Source: Scylla paramamosain
Lineage: Eukaryota > Arthropoda > Malacostraca > Decapoda > Portunidae
Assembly (NCBI RefSeq): GCF_035594125.1
Contig: NC_087173.1
Location: forward strand, 214,501-278,500
Direction of reading: 5' to 3'
Length of the DNA stretch: 64,000 nt
The position numbers were made by a program, and so were the translations under genes. Below, piece after piece: positions 25,659 to 38,060 of the stretch (its first letter is position 1; each line of letters opens with the position of its first letter). The notes beneath the pieces were generated by a model. It saw nothing but the letters and a program-made list of their open reading frames with translations, did no database searches and was not told the DNA's origin.

Positions 25659-26215
25659 AAGTCTGGTACCTCCATGCAGCCACAACAATGGGTTATGCTC
25701 GATAGAGCAACAACGAGATTATTGCCTCAATGCTCCCACAACGAGATTATTTCCTCAATGCAGCCACGACAAGATTGTTGCCTCGATGCAGCTACGACAA
25801 GATTGTTACCTCGATGAAACCACGACGAGGTTGTTGCCTTGATGCAGGCACAACGAGATTGGTACCTCAATGCAGCAACAACGAAAGGGTTGACTCGATA
25901 GAGCAAAAACGAGGTTATTGCTTCAATGCTCCCACAAAGAGATTGTTGCCTCGATGCAGCCACAGCGAGATTGTTGTTTCGATTCAGCCATAACGAGATT
26001 GTTGCATCGATGCAGCCACAACGAGATTGTTGCTACGATGCAGCCACAACGAGATTGTTGCCTCGATGCAGGCACAACGAGACTGTTGCCACGATCCAGG
26101 CATGACGAGACTGCTTCCTCGATGCAGACACCACGAGATCGTTAACTCGATGCAGTTACAACTAGACTGGTACATAAATGCAACCACAACGAAGGGGTTG
26201 GCACGATAGAGCAAC
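25659..26215 (-). repeat. Higher-order segment, copy 2 (pairs with 23725-24280)
   Basis: Second copy of the segment, with the same unusual units in the same order. It is clearly more similar to copy 1 than neighbouring units are to one another. Confidence 0.8.
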
Positions 26216-29200
26216 AACGATTATTGCCACAATGAACTTGCAACGAGATTGTTGCTTCGATGTAGCCCCCAAGAGATTGTTACCTCGATGCAGTTACGAC
26301 GAGATTGTTGCCTCGATGCAGCCACGACGAGATTGTTGCCTTGATGCAGCCAAGAAGAAGTGTTTTTTCCCCGATCCAGCCACGATGAGATAGTTCTCTC
26401 GATGAAGCCACGACGAGATTCTTGTCACAATTATCTTGCAACGAAATTGCTGCCTCGATGCAGCCACAATGAGAGTATTGCCTCGATGCAGTTACGACGA
26501 GATTGTTTCCTCGATGCAGCCACGACGACATTGCTGCCTTGATACAGCCATGACAAGATTGTTGCGTCAATGCAGCTACGACGAGATTGTTGCATCAATG
26601 CAGCCACAATGAGATTATTGCCTCGTTGCAGCCACAAAGATTGTTGCCTCGATGCAGCCACGACTACTTTGTTGCCTTGATGCAGCCATGATGAGATATT
26701 TTCCACGATGTAGCCACGACGAGATTGTTCCCTCGATGTACCCACAACGAGATTGTTGCCTTGATGCAGCCACAACGAGATGTTGCCTCGATGCAGCCAC
26801 AACGAGATTGCTGCATCAATGTTCCCACAACGAGATTGTTGCCTCGATGCAACCACGACGAACGAGATTGTTCCCTCGATGCAGCCACGAAAAGATTGTT
26901 TCCTCGATGCAGCCACAACGAGATCGTTGCCTCGATGCAGCCAGAAGATTCTTGCCTCGATGTAGCCACAACGAAATTGTTGCCTCAATGCTCCCACAAT
27001 GAGATTGTTGCCTCGTTGCAGCCACGATGAGATTGTTGCCTCGATGCAGCCACGACGAGATTACTGCCTTGATGCAGGCACAACAAGATTGTTGCCTCGA
27101 TGCAGGCACAACTAGATTGTTGGTTCGATGCAGTCCCAACGAAATTTTTGCATCCATGCATGAACAACGACTGGTACCTCCATGGAACCACAACTAAGGG
27201 GTATGCTCGATAGAGCAAGAACGATAAGATTGTTGCTTCGATGCAGCCACGACAAGACTGATCTCTCGTTTCAGCCACGACGAGATTGTTGCCTCGATGC
27301 CGCAACGACGAGATTGCTGCCTTGATGCAGGCACAACGAGATTGCTGCCTTGATGGAGGCTCAACGAGATTGTTGCCTCGATGCAGGCACAACGACATTT
27401 TTGCATCGATCCAGGCAACAAGAAGACTGGTACCTCCATGCAGCCACAACGAAGGGGTATGCTCGATAGAGCAACAACGAGATTATTGCCTCAATGCTCC
27501 CACAACTAGATTGTTGCCTCTATGCAGCCACGACGAGATTGTTGCCTCGATTCAGCCACGAGGAGATTGTTACCTCAATGAAGCCACAACGTAGGTGTTG
27601 GATCGATAGAGCAACAAGATTATTGCCTCAATGCTCCCAGAACGAGATTGTTCCCTCGATGCAGCCACAATGAGATTGTTGCCTCGATGCATTCACGGCG
27701 AGATTGTTGCCCCGATACAGCCACGACGAGATTGTTGTCTCGATGCAGCCACGAAAAGATTGTTGACTCGATGCAGTGACGACGAGATTGTTGCCCCGAT
27801 GCAGCCACGACGAGATTTTTCTCTCGATACAGCCACGACGAGATTGTTATCTCGATGAAACCTTGAGGACCATGCAGGCACGACGAGATTATTGCCTCGA
27901 TGCATGCACAACAAGACTGGTACCTGAATGCAGCCACAACGAAGGGGTTGGCTCGATAGAGCAACAGTGAGATTATTGCCGACGAGATTGTTGCCCCGAT
28001 GCAGCCGCGACGAGATTGTTTCCTTCATGCAGCCACGACAAGATTGTTGCCTCGATGCAGCAACGACGAGGTTGTTGCCTCGATGCAGCTACGACGAGAA
28101 TGTTGCCAAGATGCAGCCACGACGAGATTGTTCCTTCGCTGCAGCCACGACAACATTATTGCCTTGATGCAGCCACAATGAGATTGTTGCTTCAATGGAG
28201 CCATGACGAGATCTTTGCCTTGATGCAGCATCGACGAAATTGTTGCCTCGTTGCAGGCACGACGAGACTGATAACTCCATGAAGATCCAACAAAATGGTT
28301 GGCTCGATAGTGGAACAACGAGTTTTTTGCCCCGTATCAGCCACGACGAGATTGTTGCCTCGTTGCAGCTACGACGAGATTATTGCCTCGATGCAGCCAC
28401 AAAGAGATTTTTGCCTCGATGCAGCCACAACGAAGGGGTTGGGTCGATGAAGGCACAAAGAAGGGGTTGGCTCGACAACCCACGAGATTATTGCCTCAAT
28501 GCTCCCACAAGGAGATTGTCGCTTCGATGCATCCACAACGATATTGTTGCCTCGATGCAGCCACTACGAGATTGTTGGCTCGATGGATCCACAACGAGAT
28601 TTCTACATCTATACAACGATGCAACCACGACGAGATTGTTGCCTAGATGCAACCACAAGAAGATATTTACCTCGGTGTAGCCACGACGAGATTGTTGCCT
28701 TGTTGCGGTCACAACGATACTGTTACCTCAATGCAGCCACAACTAAGGGGTTGGATCGATACAGCAACAACGAGATTATTGCCTCAATGCTCCCACAATG
28801 AGATTGTTGCCTCGATGCAGCCATAATGATATTGTTGGCTCGATGCAGCCACGACGAGATTGTTAGCTCGATGCAGCCACGACGAGATTGTTGGCTCGAT
28901 GCAACCACGACGAGTTTGTCGGCTCGATGGAGCAACGACGAGAATGTTGCCTTGATGCAGCCACGATGAGATTGCTGCCTTTATTCAGCCACGACGAGAT
29001 TAATTCCTCGTTGCAGGCACGACGAGACTGGTATCTCCATGCAGCCACAACGAAGGTGTTGGCTCGATAGAGAAACAACGAGATAATTGCCTCGATGCAG
29101 CCACGACGAGATTGTTGCCTTGATGCTTCCACAACGAGATTGTTTCCATGATGCAGCCACGACGAGATTGTTGCCTCGATGCATCCACGACGAGATTTTT

Positions 29201-32200
29201 TCCTCGATGCATCTACGACAAGATTGTTCCCTCGATGCAGCCACAACGAGATTGTATTCTCCAAGCAGCCAGAACGAGATTGTTGTCTCGATGCAAGCAC
29301 AACGAGATTGTTACTTTGATGCAGGCACGACGAGATTCCTGCCTCGATGCAGGCACCACGATATTATTGTCTCCATACAGGTACAACGAGACTTGTATAT
29401 CAATACAGCCACAACGAAGCGGTTGACTCGATAGAGCAACATCGAGATTATTGCGAAAATGCTCTTGCAACGAGATTGTTGGCTCGATGCAGCCACATCG
29501 AGATTGTTCCATCTATGCAGTTATGACGAGATTGTTGCCTCGATGCAGCCACGACGAGATTGTTGCCTCGCTGCAGCCACGACAACATTGTTGCCTCAAT
29601 ACAGCCACGACATGATTAATGCCTCGATGCAGGCAAGGCGAGATTGTTGCCTCGATTCAGCCACGACGAGATTGTTCCCTCTATGTAGCCACGACAAAAT
29701 TGTTGCCTTGATGCAGCTAAGAAGAAATTTTTTTTTTTCCCCTACGCAGCCACGAGAAGAGAGTTCCCTCGATGAAGCCACGACGAGATTCTTGTCTCAA
29801 TACTCTTGCAACGAAATTGCTGCCTCGATGCAGCCACGAGATTATTGCCTCGGAGCAGTTACGACGAGATTGTTGCCTCGATACAGCCACGAAGAAATTG
29901 ATACAGCCATGACGAGATTGTTGCGTCAATGCAGCTACGACGAGATTCTTGCATCGATGCAGCCACAATGAGATTGTTGCCTCGTTGCAGCCACAAAGAG
30001 ATTGTTGCCTCGATGCAGCCACGATGACATTGTTGCCTTGATGCAGCCATGACGAGATATTTTCCTCGATGTAGCCACGACGAGATTGTTCCCTCGATGC
30101 AGCCACAACGAGATTGTTGCCTCGATGCAGCCACAAAGAGATTGTTGCCTCGATGCAGCCACAACGAGATTGCTGCATCAATGTTCCCACAACGAGATTG
30201 TTGCCTCGATCCAGCCACAACGAGATTGCTGCATCAATGCTCCCACAACGAGATTGTTGCCTTGATGCAACCACGACGAGACTGTTGTCTCGTTACAGCC
30301 ACTACGAGATTGTTGCCTCGATGCAGCCACGATGAGATTTCTGCCTTGATGTAGGCACAACGAGATTGCTGCCTCGATGCAGGCACAACAAGATTTTTTC
30401 CTCAATGCAGGCACAACGTGATTTTTGCAACGATGTAGGCAACACAAGACTAGTACCTCCATACAGCCACAACGAAGGGGCATGCTCGATAGAGCAACAA
30501 TCAGATTATTGCCTCAGTGCTCGCACAAAGAGATTTTAGCCTAGATGCAGGCACGACGAGATTGTTGCCTCGATAAAGACACGAGGAGCTTGTTACCTCA
30601 AGGAAGCCACGACGAGATTGTTGCCTTGATGCATGCACAACGAGACTTGAACCTCAATGCAGCCATAACAAAGGGGTTGGCTCGATAAAGCAACAAAGAG
30701 TTCATTGCCTCAATGCTCCTACAACGAGATTGTTGTCTCGATGCAGTCAGAACGAGATTGTTGATTCGACACAGATACAACAAGATTGTTACCTTCATGC
30801 AGCCACGACGAGATTTTTGCCTCTATGCAATCACTACGAGATTATTGTTTCGATACAGCCGCGACGAGATTGTTGCCTCGATGCCACAATCAGATTATTG
30901 CCTCGTTGCAGCCACAAAGAGATTGTTTCCTCGATGCAGCGACGAAGACATTGTTGCCTTAATGCAGCCATGAAGAGATATTTTCCTTGATGCAGCCACG
31001 ACGAGATTGTTACCTCGATACAGCCACAACGAGATTGCTTCATCAATGCTCCCACAACGAGATTGTTGCCTCGATCCAGCCACAATGAGATTGCTGCATT
31101 GATGTAGGCACAACGAGATTGCTGCCTCGATGCAGGCACAACAGGATTTTTCCTAAATGCAGGCACAACGAGATTTTTGCATCGATATAGGGAACACAAG
31201 ACTGGTACCTCCATACAGCCACAACGAAGGGGTACGCTCGATAGAGCAACAATTACATTATTGCCTCAATGCTCGCACAACGAGATTGTTGCCTCGATGC
31301 AGGCACGACGAGATTATTGCCGCGATGCAGGCAGGAGGAGATTGTTACCTCGAGGAAGCCACTACGAGATTGTTACCTTGATGCATGCACAACGAGAAGA
31401 TAGAAGAAACAACGAGATAATTGCATTGATGCAGCCACGACGAGATTGTTCCCTTGATGCCACCACAACGAAATTGTTGACATGATGCTTCCACGAATAG
31501 ATTGCTGCCAAAAACGATATTGATGCCTCGATGCAGCCAGGACGAAAATGTTTCTTTTATTCAGCCACGACTAGATTGTTGCATCGATGCAGCCACGACG
31601 AGATTGTTTCTTCGAATCAGCCACGACAAGATTGTTTCTTTGATGCAGTCACGATTGTTGCCTCGATGGAGCCACGACGAGACTATATCCTTGATGTAGC
31701 CACCACGAGATTGTTGCCTCAATGCTGTCAAAACGAGATTATTGCCTCGATGCAGGCACAACGAGATTGTTTCCTCGATGCAGCCACGACAAGATTATTG
31801 CCTCGATTGCACAACGAGATTGTTGTCTCGATGCAAGCACGAGATTGTTGCTTCGATGCAGGCATGACGAGATTGCTGCCTCGATGCAGGCACCACGAGA
31901 TTACAGGCGATACAGGCACAACGAGACTTGCATATCAATACAACCACAACGAAGCGGTTGGCTCGATAGAGCAACGGCGGAATTATTGCCAAAATGCTCT
32001 TGCAACGAGATTGTTGGCTCGATGCAGCCACGACGAGATTGTTCCCTCGCTGCAGACCACGACAAGATTTTTGCCTCAATGGAGCCACGACAAGATTAAT
32101 ACCTCGATGCAGGCAAGGCGAGATTGTTGCCTCGATTCAGCCACGACGAGATTGTTGCCTCTATGTAGCCACGACAAGATTGTTGCCTTGATGCAGCCAC

Positions 32201-32822
32201 GACGAGATTGTTGCCTTGATGCAGCCACGACGAGATTGTTGCCTCGATACAGACACGACAAGACTGCTTCCCCGATGCAGGCACCACGAGATTGTTAACT
32301 CGATGCAGTCACAACTAGACTGGTACATCAATGCAACCACAACGAAGGGGTTGGCTTGATAGAGTAACAACGAGATTTCTGCCACAATGATCTTGCAACG
32401 AGATTGTTGCTTCGATGCAGCCACCAAGAGATTGTTGCCTCGATGCAGGTACGACGAGATTGTTGCCTCGATGCAGCCACGACGAGATTGTTGCCTTGAT
32501 GCAGCCAAAAATAAATTTTTTTTTCCCGATACAGCCACGAGAAGAGAGTTGCCTCGATGAAGCCACCACGAGATTCTTCTCACAATACTCTTGCAACGAA
32601 ATTGTTGCCTCGATGCAGCCACAATGAGATTATTGCCTCGTTACAGCCAGAAAGAGAATGTTGCCTCGATGTAGCGACGATGACATTGTTGCCTTAATGC
32701 AGCCATGAAAAGATATTTTCCATGATGCAGCCACGACGAGATTGTTGCCTCGATACAGCCACAACGAGATTGGTGCATCAGTGCTCGCACAACGAGATTG
32801 TTGCCAAATACGAGATTAGTGC

Positions 32823-32857
32823 CAAATACGCATAAAAATAAATAAATAATAAAAAAA
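32823..32857. other. Junction between the two satellites
   Basis: The last 28-bp unit degenerates into an imperfect repeat (GATTGTTGCCAAATAC, GATTAGTGCCAAATAC), then an A/T-rich AAATAAATAAATAA stretch, and then the unrelated ~96-bp satellite begins. Confidence 0.7.
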
Positions 32858-34335
32858 GACACGTTTCTGATATTTCGTTTCATTTTCCCAAATAGGGTGC
32901 TTTGTGGCCATTTTTGTGTTTTGCTACCTAGCAATGTGAAATACATGTTTTTGTTTATGTTCTGTTCCTCCATATAGAGTAATATTCATCAATTTTATTG
33001 TTTTAATACCTAAGATGTTGTTTTCTTTTACTGTATAGAGTTCTTTATATGCTTTTTAGAGTTTTGGTGACTAACACGCTAATAAAAACTCAAAAGACAC
33101 GTTTATAGAAATATCGTTTATTTTCCCCATATATCATGCATGCATGCACTGGTAATACACGTTTCTCGTAATGTCCTTTCCTTTTCCAATATAGGGTACT
33201 TCCCATGCATTTTTTTTGCGCTTTTTGTACGTAAAAAGCTCAAAAGCATTCAAAATACTTGTAAAGTTAATGTTGTTGTTTTTCTCTAGAAAGGGCGTTT
33301 TGCATGAGTTTTAGGGTTTTGCTACGTAAATAGCTAAAATACACTTAAAAGACTTTTTTATTTAATGTTTTCTTTTACCGTATAGAGTGTTTTCTATGCT
33401 TTTTAGAGTTTTGGTGACTAATACGCTAATAAAAACTCAAAAGACACATTTATAGAAATATCGTTTCTTTTCCCCATATACCTTGCATCTTGTCGTTATG
33501 GCACCTTATAGTATGAAATATACTCAAAATACACGTTTTTGTTAATATTGTCCTGTTTCTCTATATAGAGTACTATCTATGCCTGTTAGCGTTTTGGTAC
33601 CTAAGAAGCTAAAAACACTCATTACACACGATTCTCTGAATCACTTTTCGTTTTCCCATATAGGGTAAATTGCATGCATTTTCACGATATAGCACCTAAC
33701 AGTGTGAAATACACTCAAAATACGTGTTTTTCGTAATGTTTTTTTTCTTTCTGTTTCTTGATATAGAGTGCTATTTATACGTTATAGCGTTTTGATATTT
33801 GCGACTCAAAAACACTTCTAATACTATTTTTTCGTTATGCATGTTAGTTTCCTCATATAGGGTGTTTTGCATGAATTTTAGCGTTATGTCACCTAACAAT
33901 ATCAAATACACTCAAAACACATATTTTTGGTAATGTTCTATTTCTCCATATAGAGAGCTATTAATGAGTTTTGGCGTTTAGAAGCTCAAAACCATTCATA
34001 ATACACGTTTCTCGTAGTTTCTTTTTGTTTTCCCTTTATTGCGTGGTTTGCATCCATTTAGACGTTTTGAAAAACACTCAAAATACTGTTTTTTGGTAAT
34101 GTTACTCTTTTTTTACATGAAGAGTGTTTGTATTTGTTTTTCCGTTTATGTACATAAGTAGCTCAAAAACACTCAAAAGACGTGTTTTTTTTCATATAAT
34201 GTGTTCATTATTATTATTAATTTTTTTTTTAGCGTTTTGTTGTCTAACATACTTAAAACACTCAAAAGATACATTTCTTGTAATGTTTAGTTTTCCCAAA
34301 TAGAGGACTTTGCATGCATTTTGGCGTTTTGGTAG
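32858..34335 (-). repeat. ~96-bp satellite, reverse-oriented block 1
   Basis: Monomers are reverse-complemented (for example TGCATGCATTTTGGCGTTTT). It ends at the inverted-repeat switch at 34307-34395. Confidence 0.9.
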
Positions 34336-37300
34336 CTAAAAGATGTAAAAAAAAAAGAAAAAAAAATACAAAAACTCCAAAATGCATGCAAATCACGCTA
34401 TATGAGGAAACGGAAGAACCTTCCGGGAAAGCGTGCAATGTGAATGTTTTCGAGTTTTTTTTTCTTTTAAATACCAAAACGTGAAAACGCTTCAAAAGCA
34501 CTGTTTATGGAGAAAACAGAATTCCATTACTAAAAACGATTTTTTAAAGTGTTTTCACCTTGTTAAGTACATAAACGTGAAAATGAATGCAAAAGATCCT
34601 ATATGGTGAAACGAAAGGACATTATGAGAAACGTGTATTTTGAGCTTCTTAATTACCAAAACTCTAAAACGCATGAATACCAATTTATATGGTGAAAAAA
34701 AAAAAAAAATAGAAATGTGTGTATTTTTACTGCTTTTCACATTGTTAGTTACCAATGCATGCATTGTTAGTTGCCAAAATGCATGCAAAGCCACCTACAT
34801 AGGGAAAGCAAACAACATTACAAGAAACTTAGAGTTTTGAGTGTTCTGAACTTGTTAGGCGCCAAAACGCTTAAAAAGTAAGGAAAGCATCTTATATTGG
34901 AATACAGAATAACATTATAGTTCTTGAGAGTGTTTTTGACGTTCTTAAGAACAAAAATGTTGAAACGTATGCAAAACATTCTTTATGGGGAAAGGCAATA
35001 ACATCGTCAAAAACATGTAATGTGAGTGTTTTTTTTTTTAGTTATTTACCTACAAAAATGCCCAAATGCATTTAAAGCACCCCATGAGGAAAGGAAAGGA
35101 CTTTACGATAAACGTGCAATATGAGTGCTTTTGAATTTCTTAGAAACCAAAAGGCTAAAAAGTACGAATAGCACTCTATATAGAGATATAAAAGAACATC
35201 ATTAAAAACGTGATTTTGGGAGTTTTTCAACTTGTTAAGCAATGAAACGCCAAAATGCATGTAAATGATCCTAAATGGTTGAACGAAAAGAAATTACGAA
35301 ACACGTAAGTGTTAACAAAAAACTGAAATACATGAATAGCACTCTATATGTAGAACCAGAAAAACATTACCAAAAACGTGTATTTTGAGTGTTTTTCACA
35401 ATATTAGTTACCAAAACGCCAAAATACATGGATAACCACTTATATGGGGAAACGAAACGACATTATCAGAAAAGTGTCTTTTTAAGTGTTTTTTTTTTTT
35501 TTTTAGCGTTTTAGGCACCAAAACGCAAAAAAGGAAAAGCATTGAAAGCACTCTATAGTAACAAAATATCAATAGAAAATATAAAAAAAAAAAACGTGTC
35601 TTTAAGAGTGATTTTGAGATTCTTACGTACCAAAAAGCTATAACACATGCAAAACACCTTTTGTAGAGAAAGAGAATAACATTACCGAAAACGTCCATCT
35701 TGTCTATTTGGAGAAACAGAACAACATTACCAAAACTTACATTTTGTCTTTTTCACAGTGTTAATAACGCTAGAATGCATGTAAAACCTGCCATATGGGG
35801 AAGTAAATGATATTACCTTAAACGTGTGTTTAGTATGTTTTCACTGTGTTAGGCATCAAAAAAATAAATATCATAGATTGCTCCCAATACGGGAAACTAA
35901 AACAATATTACCAAAAAAATTTTTTTTTTTTGAGTGGTTTTAAGCTTCTTGCGTATGAAAACGCTAAAACGCATGCGAAACACCTTTTAGGACTAACAAA
36001 ATAGCATTACCAAAAAGGTGCATTAGAGCTTATGACGATCAAAAACGCCGAAGTGCAAGGAAAGCATCCTATAAGAGGAAACGAAAGGACATTACGTGGA
36101 AGGTATATTTCATGTGTTTATGTGCTTCTTAGGTAACAAAACGCTAAAGCGCATGAAAAGCACTGTTTTGAAGAGACAGAACAACATTAACAAAACGTAT
36201 ATTTTAAGTGATTTTCACATTTTTAATTACCAAAACGCAAAAAATGCATGCAAAGCTAACAATATGCTTAAATGAAATAACATTAGCAGAAACGTGTCTT
36301 TTGAGTGTTTTTTTGAGCGTGATAGGCACCAAAGCGCTTAAAAGTAGGGAAATCACTACCTAGATTGGGAGAAAAAAAAACATGAAAACCTTTATAGAGA
36401 ATATAATTACCAAAAAAGTGTATTTTCAGTGTTATTGAGGTTCTTACTAAAAAAAACGTCAAGATACATGCAAACCACCCTATATGAGGAGTCAAATGAA
36501 CGCTAAAACGCGTGAATAGCACTCTTAATGGAGAAACAGAAGAATATTAGCAACAACGTGTTTTTGGAGTGTTTTTTTTTTGTTTTTTTTTCAGTTCGTC
36601 AGTACCGAAACGCCAAAAATCATAAAAGGCATCCTATAATTTCGAAACGAAAGGACATTTCGAGAAACGTGTATTACGATTATTTTGAAAATTCTTAGGT
36701 ACTAAAACGCTAAAACGCCTCAATAGCAGTTTACATGAAGAAACCGAATAACATTGCATAAAAAGTGTATTTTGAGTGTTTTTTTTTTTTCAGTTAGGTA
36801 CCAAAACGCCAAACTGCAATCAAAGCCCTCGTAATGGAGAAACGAAACGTGTCTTTTGAGTGTTTTTGAGCGTCTGAGGCACCAAAACGATAAAAAGCTT
36901 GGAAAGCACACTATTTGTGAAATAAAAATAACATTACCATATGCGTTCCAAAACGCTAAAACACATATGAAACATCCTTTATGGAGAAACAGAATAACAT
37001 TACACAAAAAAAAAATGTATTTTGAATGTTTTGGAGCCTCTAAAAAAAAAAAAAAGTACAAAAACCCGTACAAAAACGCCAAAATACATGCAAAGGATTC
37101 CATATGGGGAAACGAAAGGACATGACAAGAAATGTGTACCATGAGTGTTTTTTTTTAAAGGTTCTTAGGTATCAAAACATAAAATCGCCTGAACATTACT
37201 CTTAATGGAGAAACAAAATAACATTACAAAAACGTTTTTTTTTTTTTTCAGGGTTTTCATCGTGTTATGTACTGAAAAGCCAAAATGTATGCTAGGTATC

Positions 37301-37851
37301 CTATATCAGGAAACGAAAGGACATTAAAAGAAATGTGTTTCAGGTGTTTTTTATGAGTGTTCTTAAGTATGAAAATGATAAAACGCATATATAACACTCC
37401 ATATTGAGAAACATAACAAAATTAGCTAAAACGTATATTTGTTATGTTTTTCACATCGTTAAGTAGTAAAAACACCTAAATGCATTCTAAGGCCCCTGTA
37501 TAATGAAACGAAACGACATTACCAGAAACTTGTCTTTTGAGTGTTGTTTTTTACCCTGTTAGATACCAAAAAGCTGAAGAGCATAGAAAACACAGTTATT
37601 GGCTATATAAAATAATATTTCTTAAAACTTGTGTTTTGAGTGATTTTTACTTTATCTAAAAACGCTGTAACGCATGAAAAACACCCTCTATGGAAAAACA
37701 GAATGACATTACCAAAAACGTATATTTTGAGTGTTTTTCGCTTCTTAAATACAAAAAACAAAATGTATGCAAAGTACCGTCTATATTGAAAACAAAAGGA
37801 CACTGCCAGTATCGTGTATTATAAGTTATTTGAGTTTCTTGATTACCAGAC

Positions 37852-38060
37852 ACGATAAAACGGGTGATTAGCAGTTTTTGGGGAAAAAAAAGAAATACCA
37901 AAAACGATAAAAACCGGTGATTAGCAGTTTTTTGTGAAGAAAAAGAAATACCAAAAACAATAAAGCCGGTGAATAGCAGTTTTTGTGAAGAAAAATAAAC
38001 ACCAAAAACGATAAAACCGGTGATTAGCAGTTTTTGTGAAGAAAAAGAAGATCTACCAAA
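37852..38060 (+). repeat. Local four-copy tandem amplification, ~52-bp unit
   Basis: Four successive copies of a partial E-type monomer containing GGTGATTAGCAGTTTTTG, starting at 37852, 37904, 37957 and 38008 (spacing 52, 53 and 51 bp). They are much more alike than neighbouring monomers, so the expansion is recent. Confidence 0.9.

Larger units (their letters stand above)
8562..32822. repeat. 24-kb minisatellite array, 28-bp unit
   Basis: The plus-strand 'F' form of the unit reads GGCTGCATCGAGGC followed by AACAATCTCGTTGT (28 bases). The 'R' form is its reverse complement. Units are imperfect, typically a few substitutions from consensus, and follow one another with no spacer. Three recurring variants differ in the middle of the R unit: GAGATTGTTGCCT (commonest), GAAGGGGTTGGCT and GAGCTTGCTGCCT. 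The array is split into F and R blocks and interrupted once by a CR1 LINE. All 60-300-residue open frames in this interval are translations of the unit, not genes. Block boundaries below were judged by eye and are good to about 15 bp. Confidence 0.95.
23691..32822 (-). repeat. 28-bp array, R block 5 (9.1 kb)
   Basis: The longest block. From about 23.8 kb most units carry CCACGACGAG instead of CCACAACGAG, marking a separate subfamily. It contains long direct duplications, including a pair about 1.93 kb apart (23.73 and 25.66 kb). Confidence 0.9.

Noticed and set aside
8523..32627. Dozens of open frames of 60-305 codons on both strands, resembling Cys-rich or Trp/His-rich repeat proteins
   Set aside because: They appear equally on both strands, follow the 28-bp period and begin and end at random unit mutations. 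Non-multiple-of-three periodicity with a stop-free consensus explains all of them.
8562..32822. CRISPR-like array of 28-bp repeats
   Set aside because: The repeats are contiguous with no spacers, imperfect, present in both orientations and embedded in a eukaryotic context with LINEs. It is a minisatellite.
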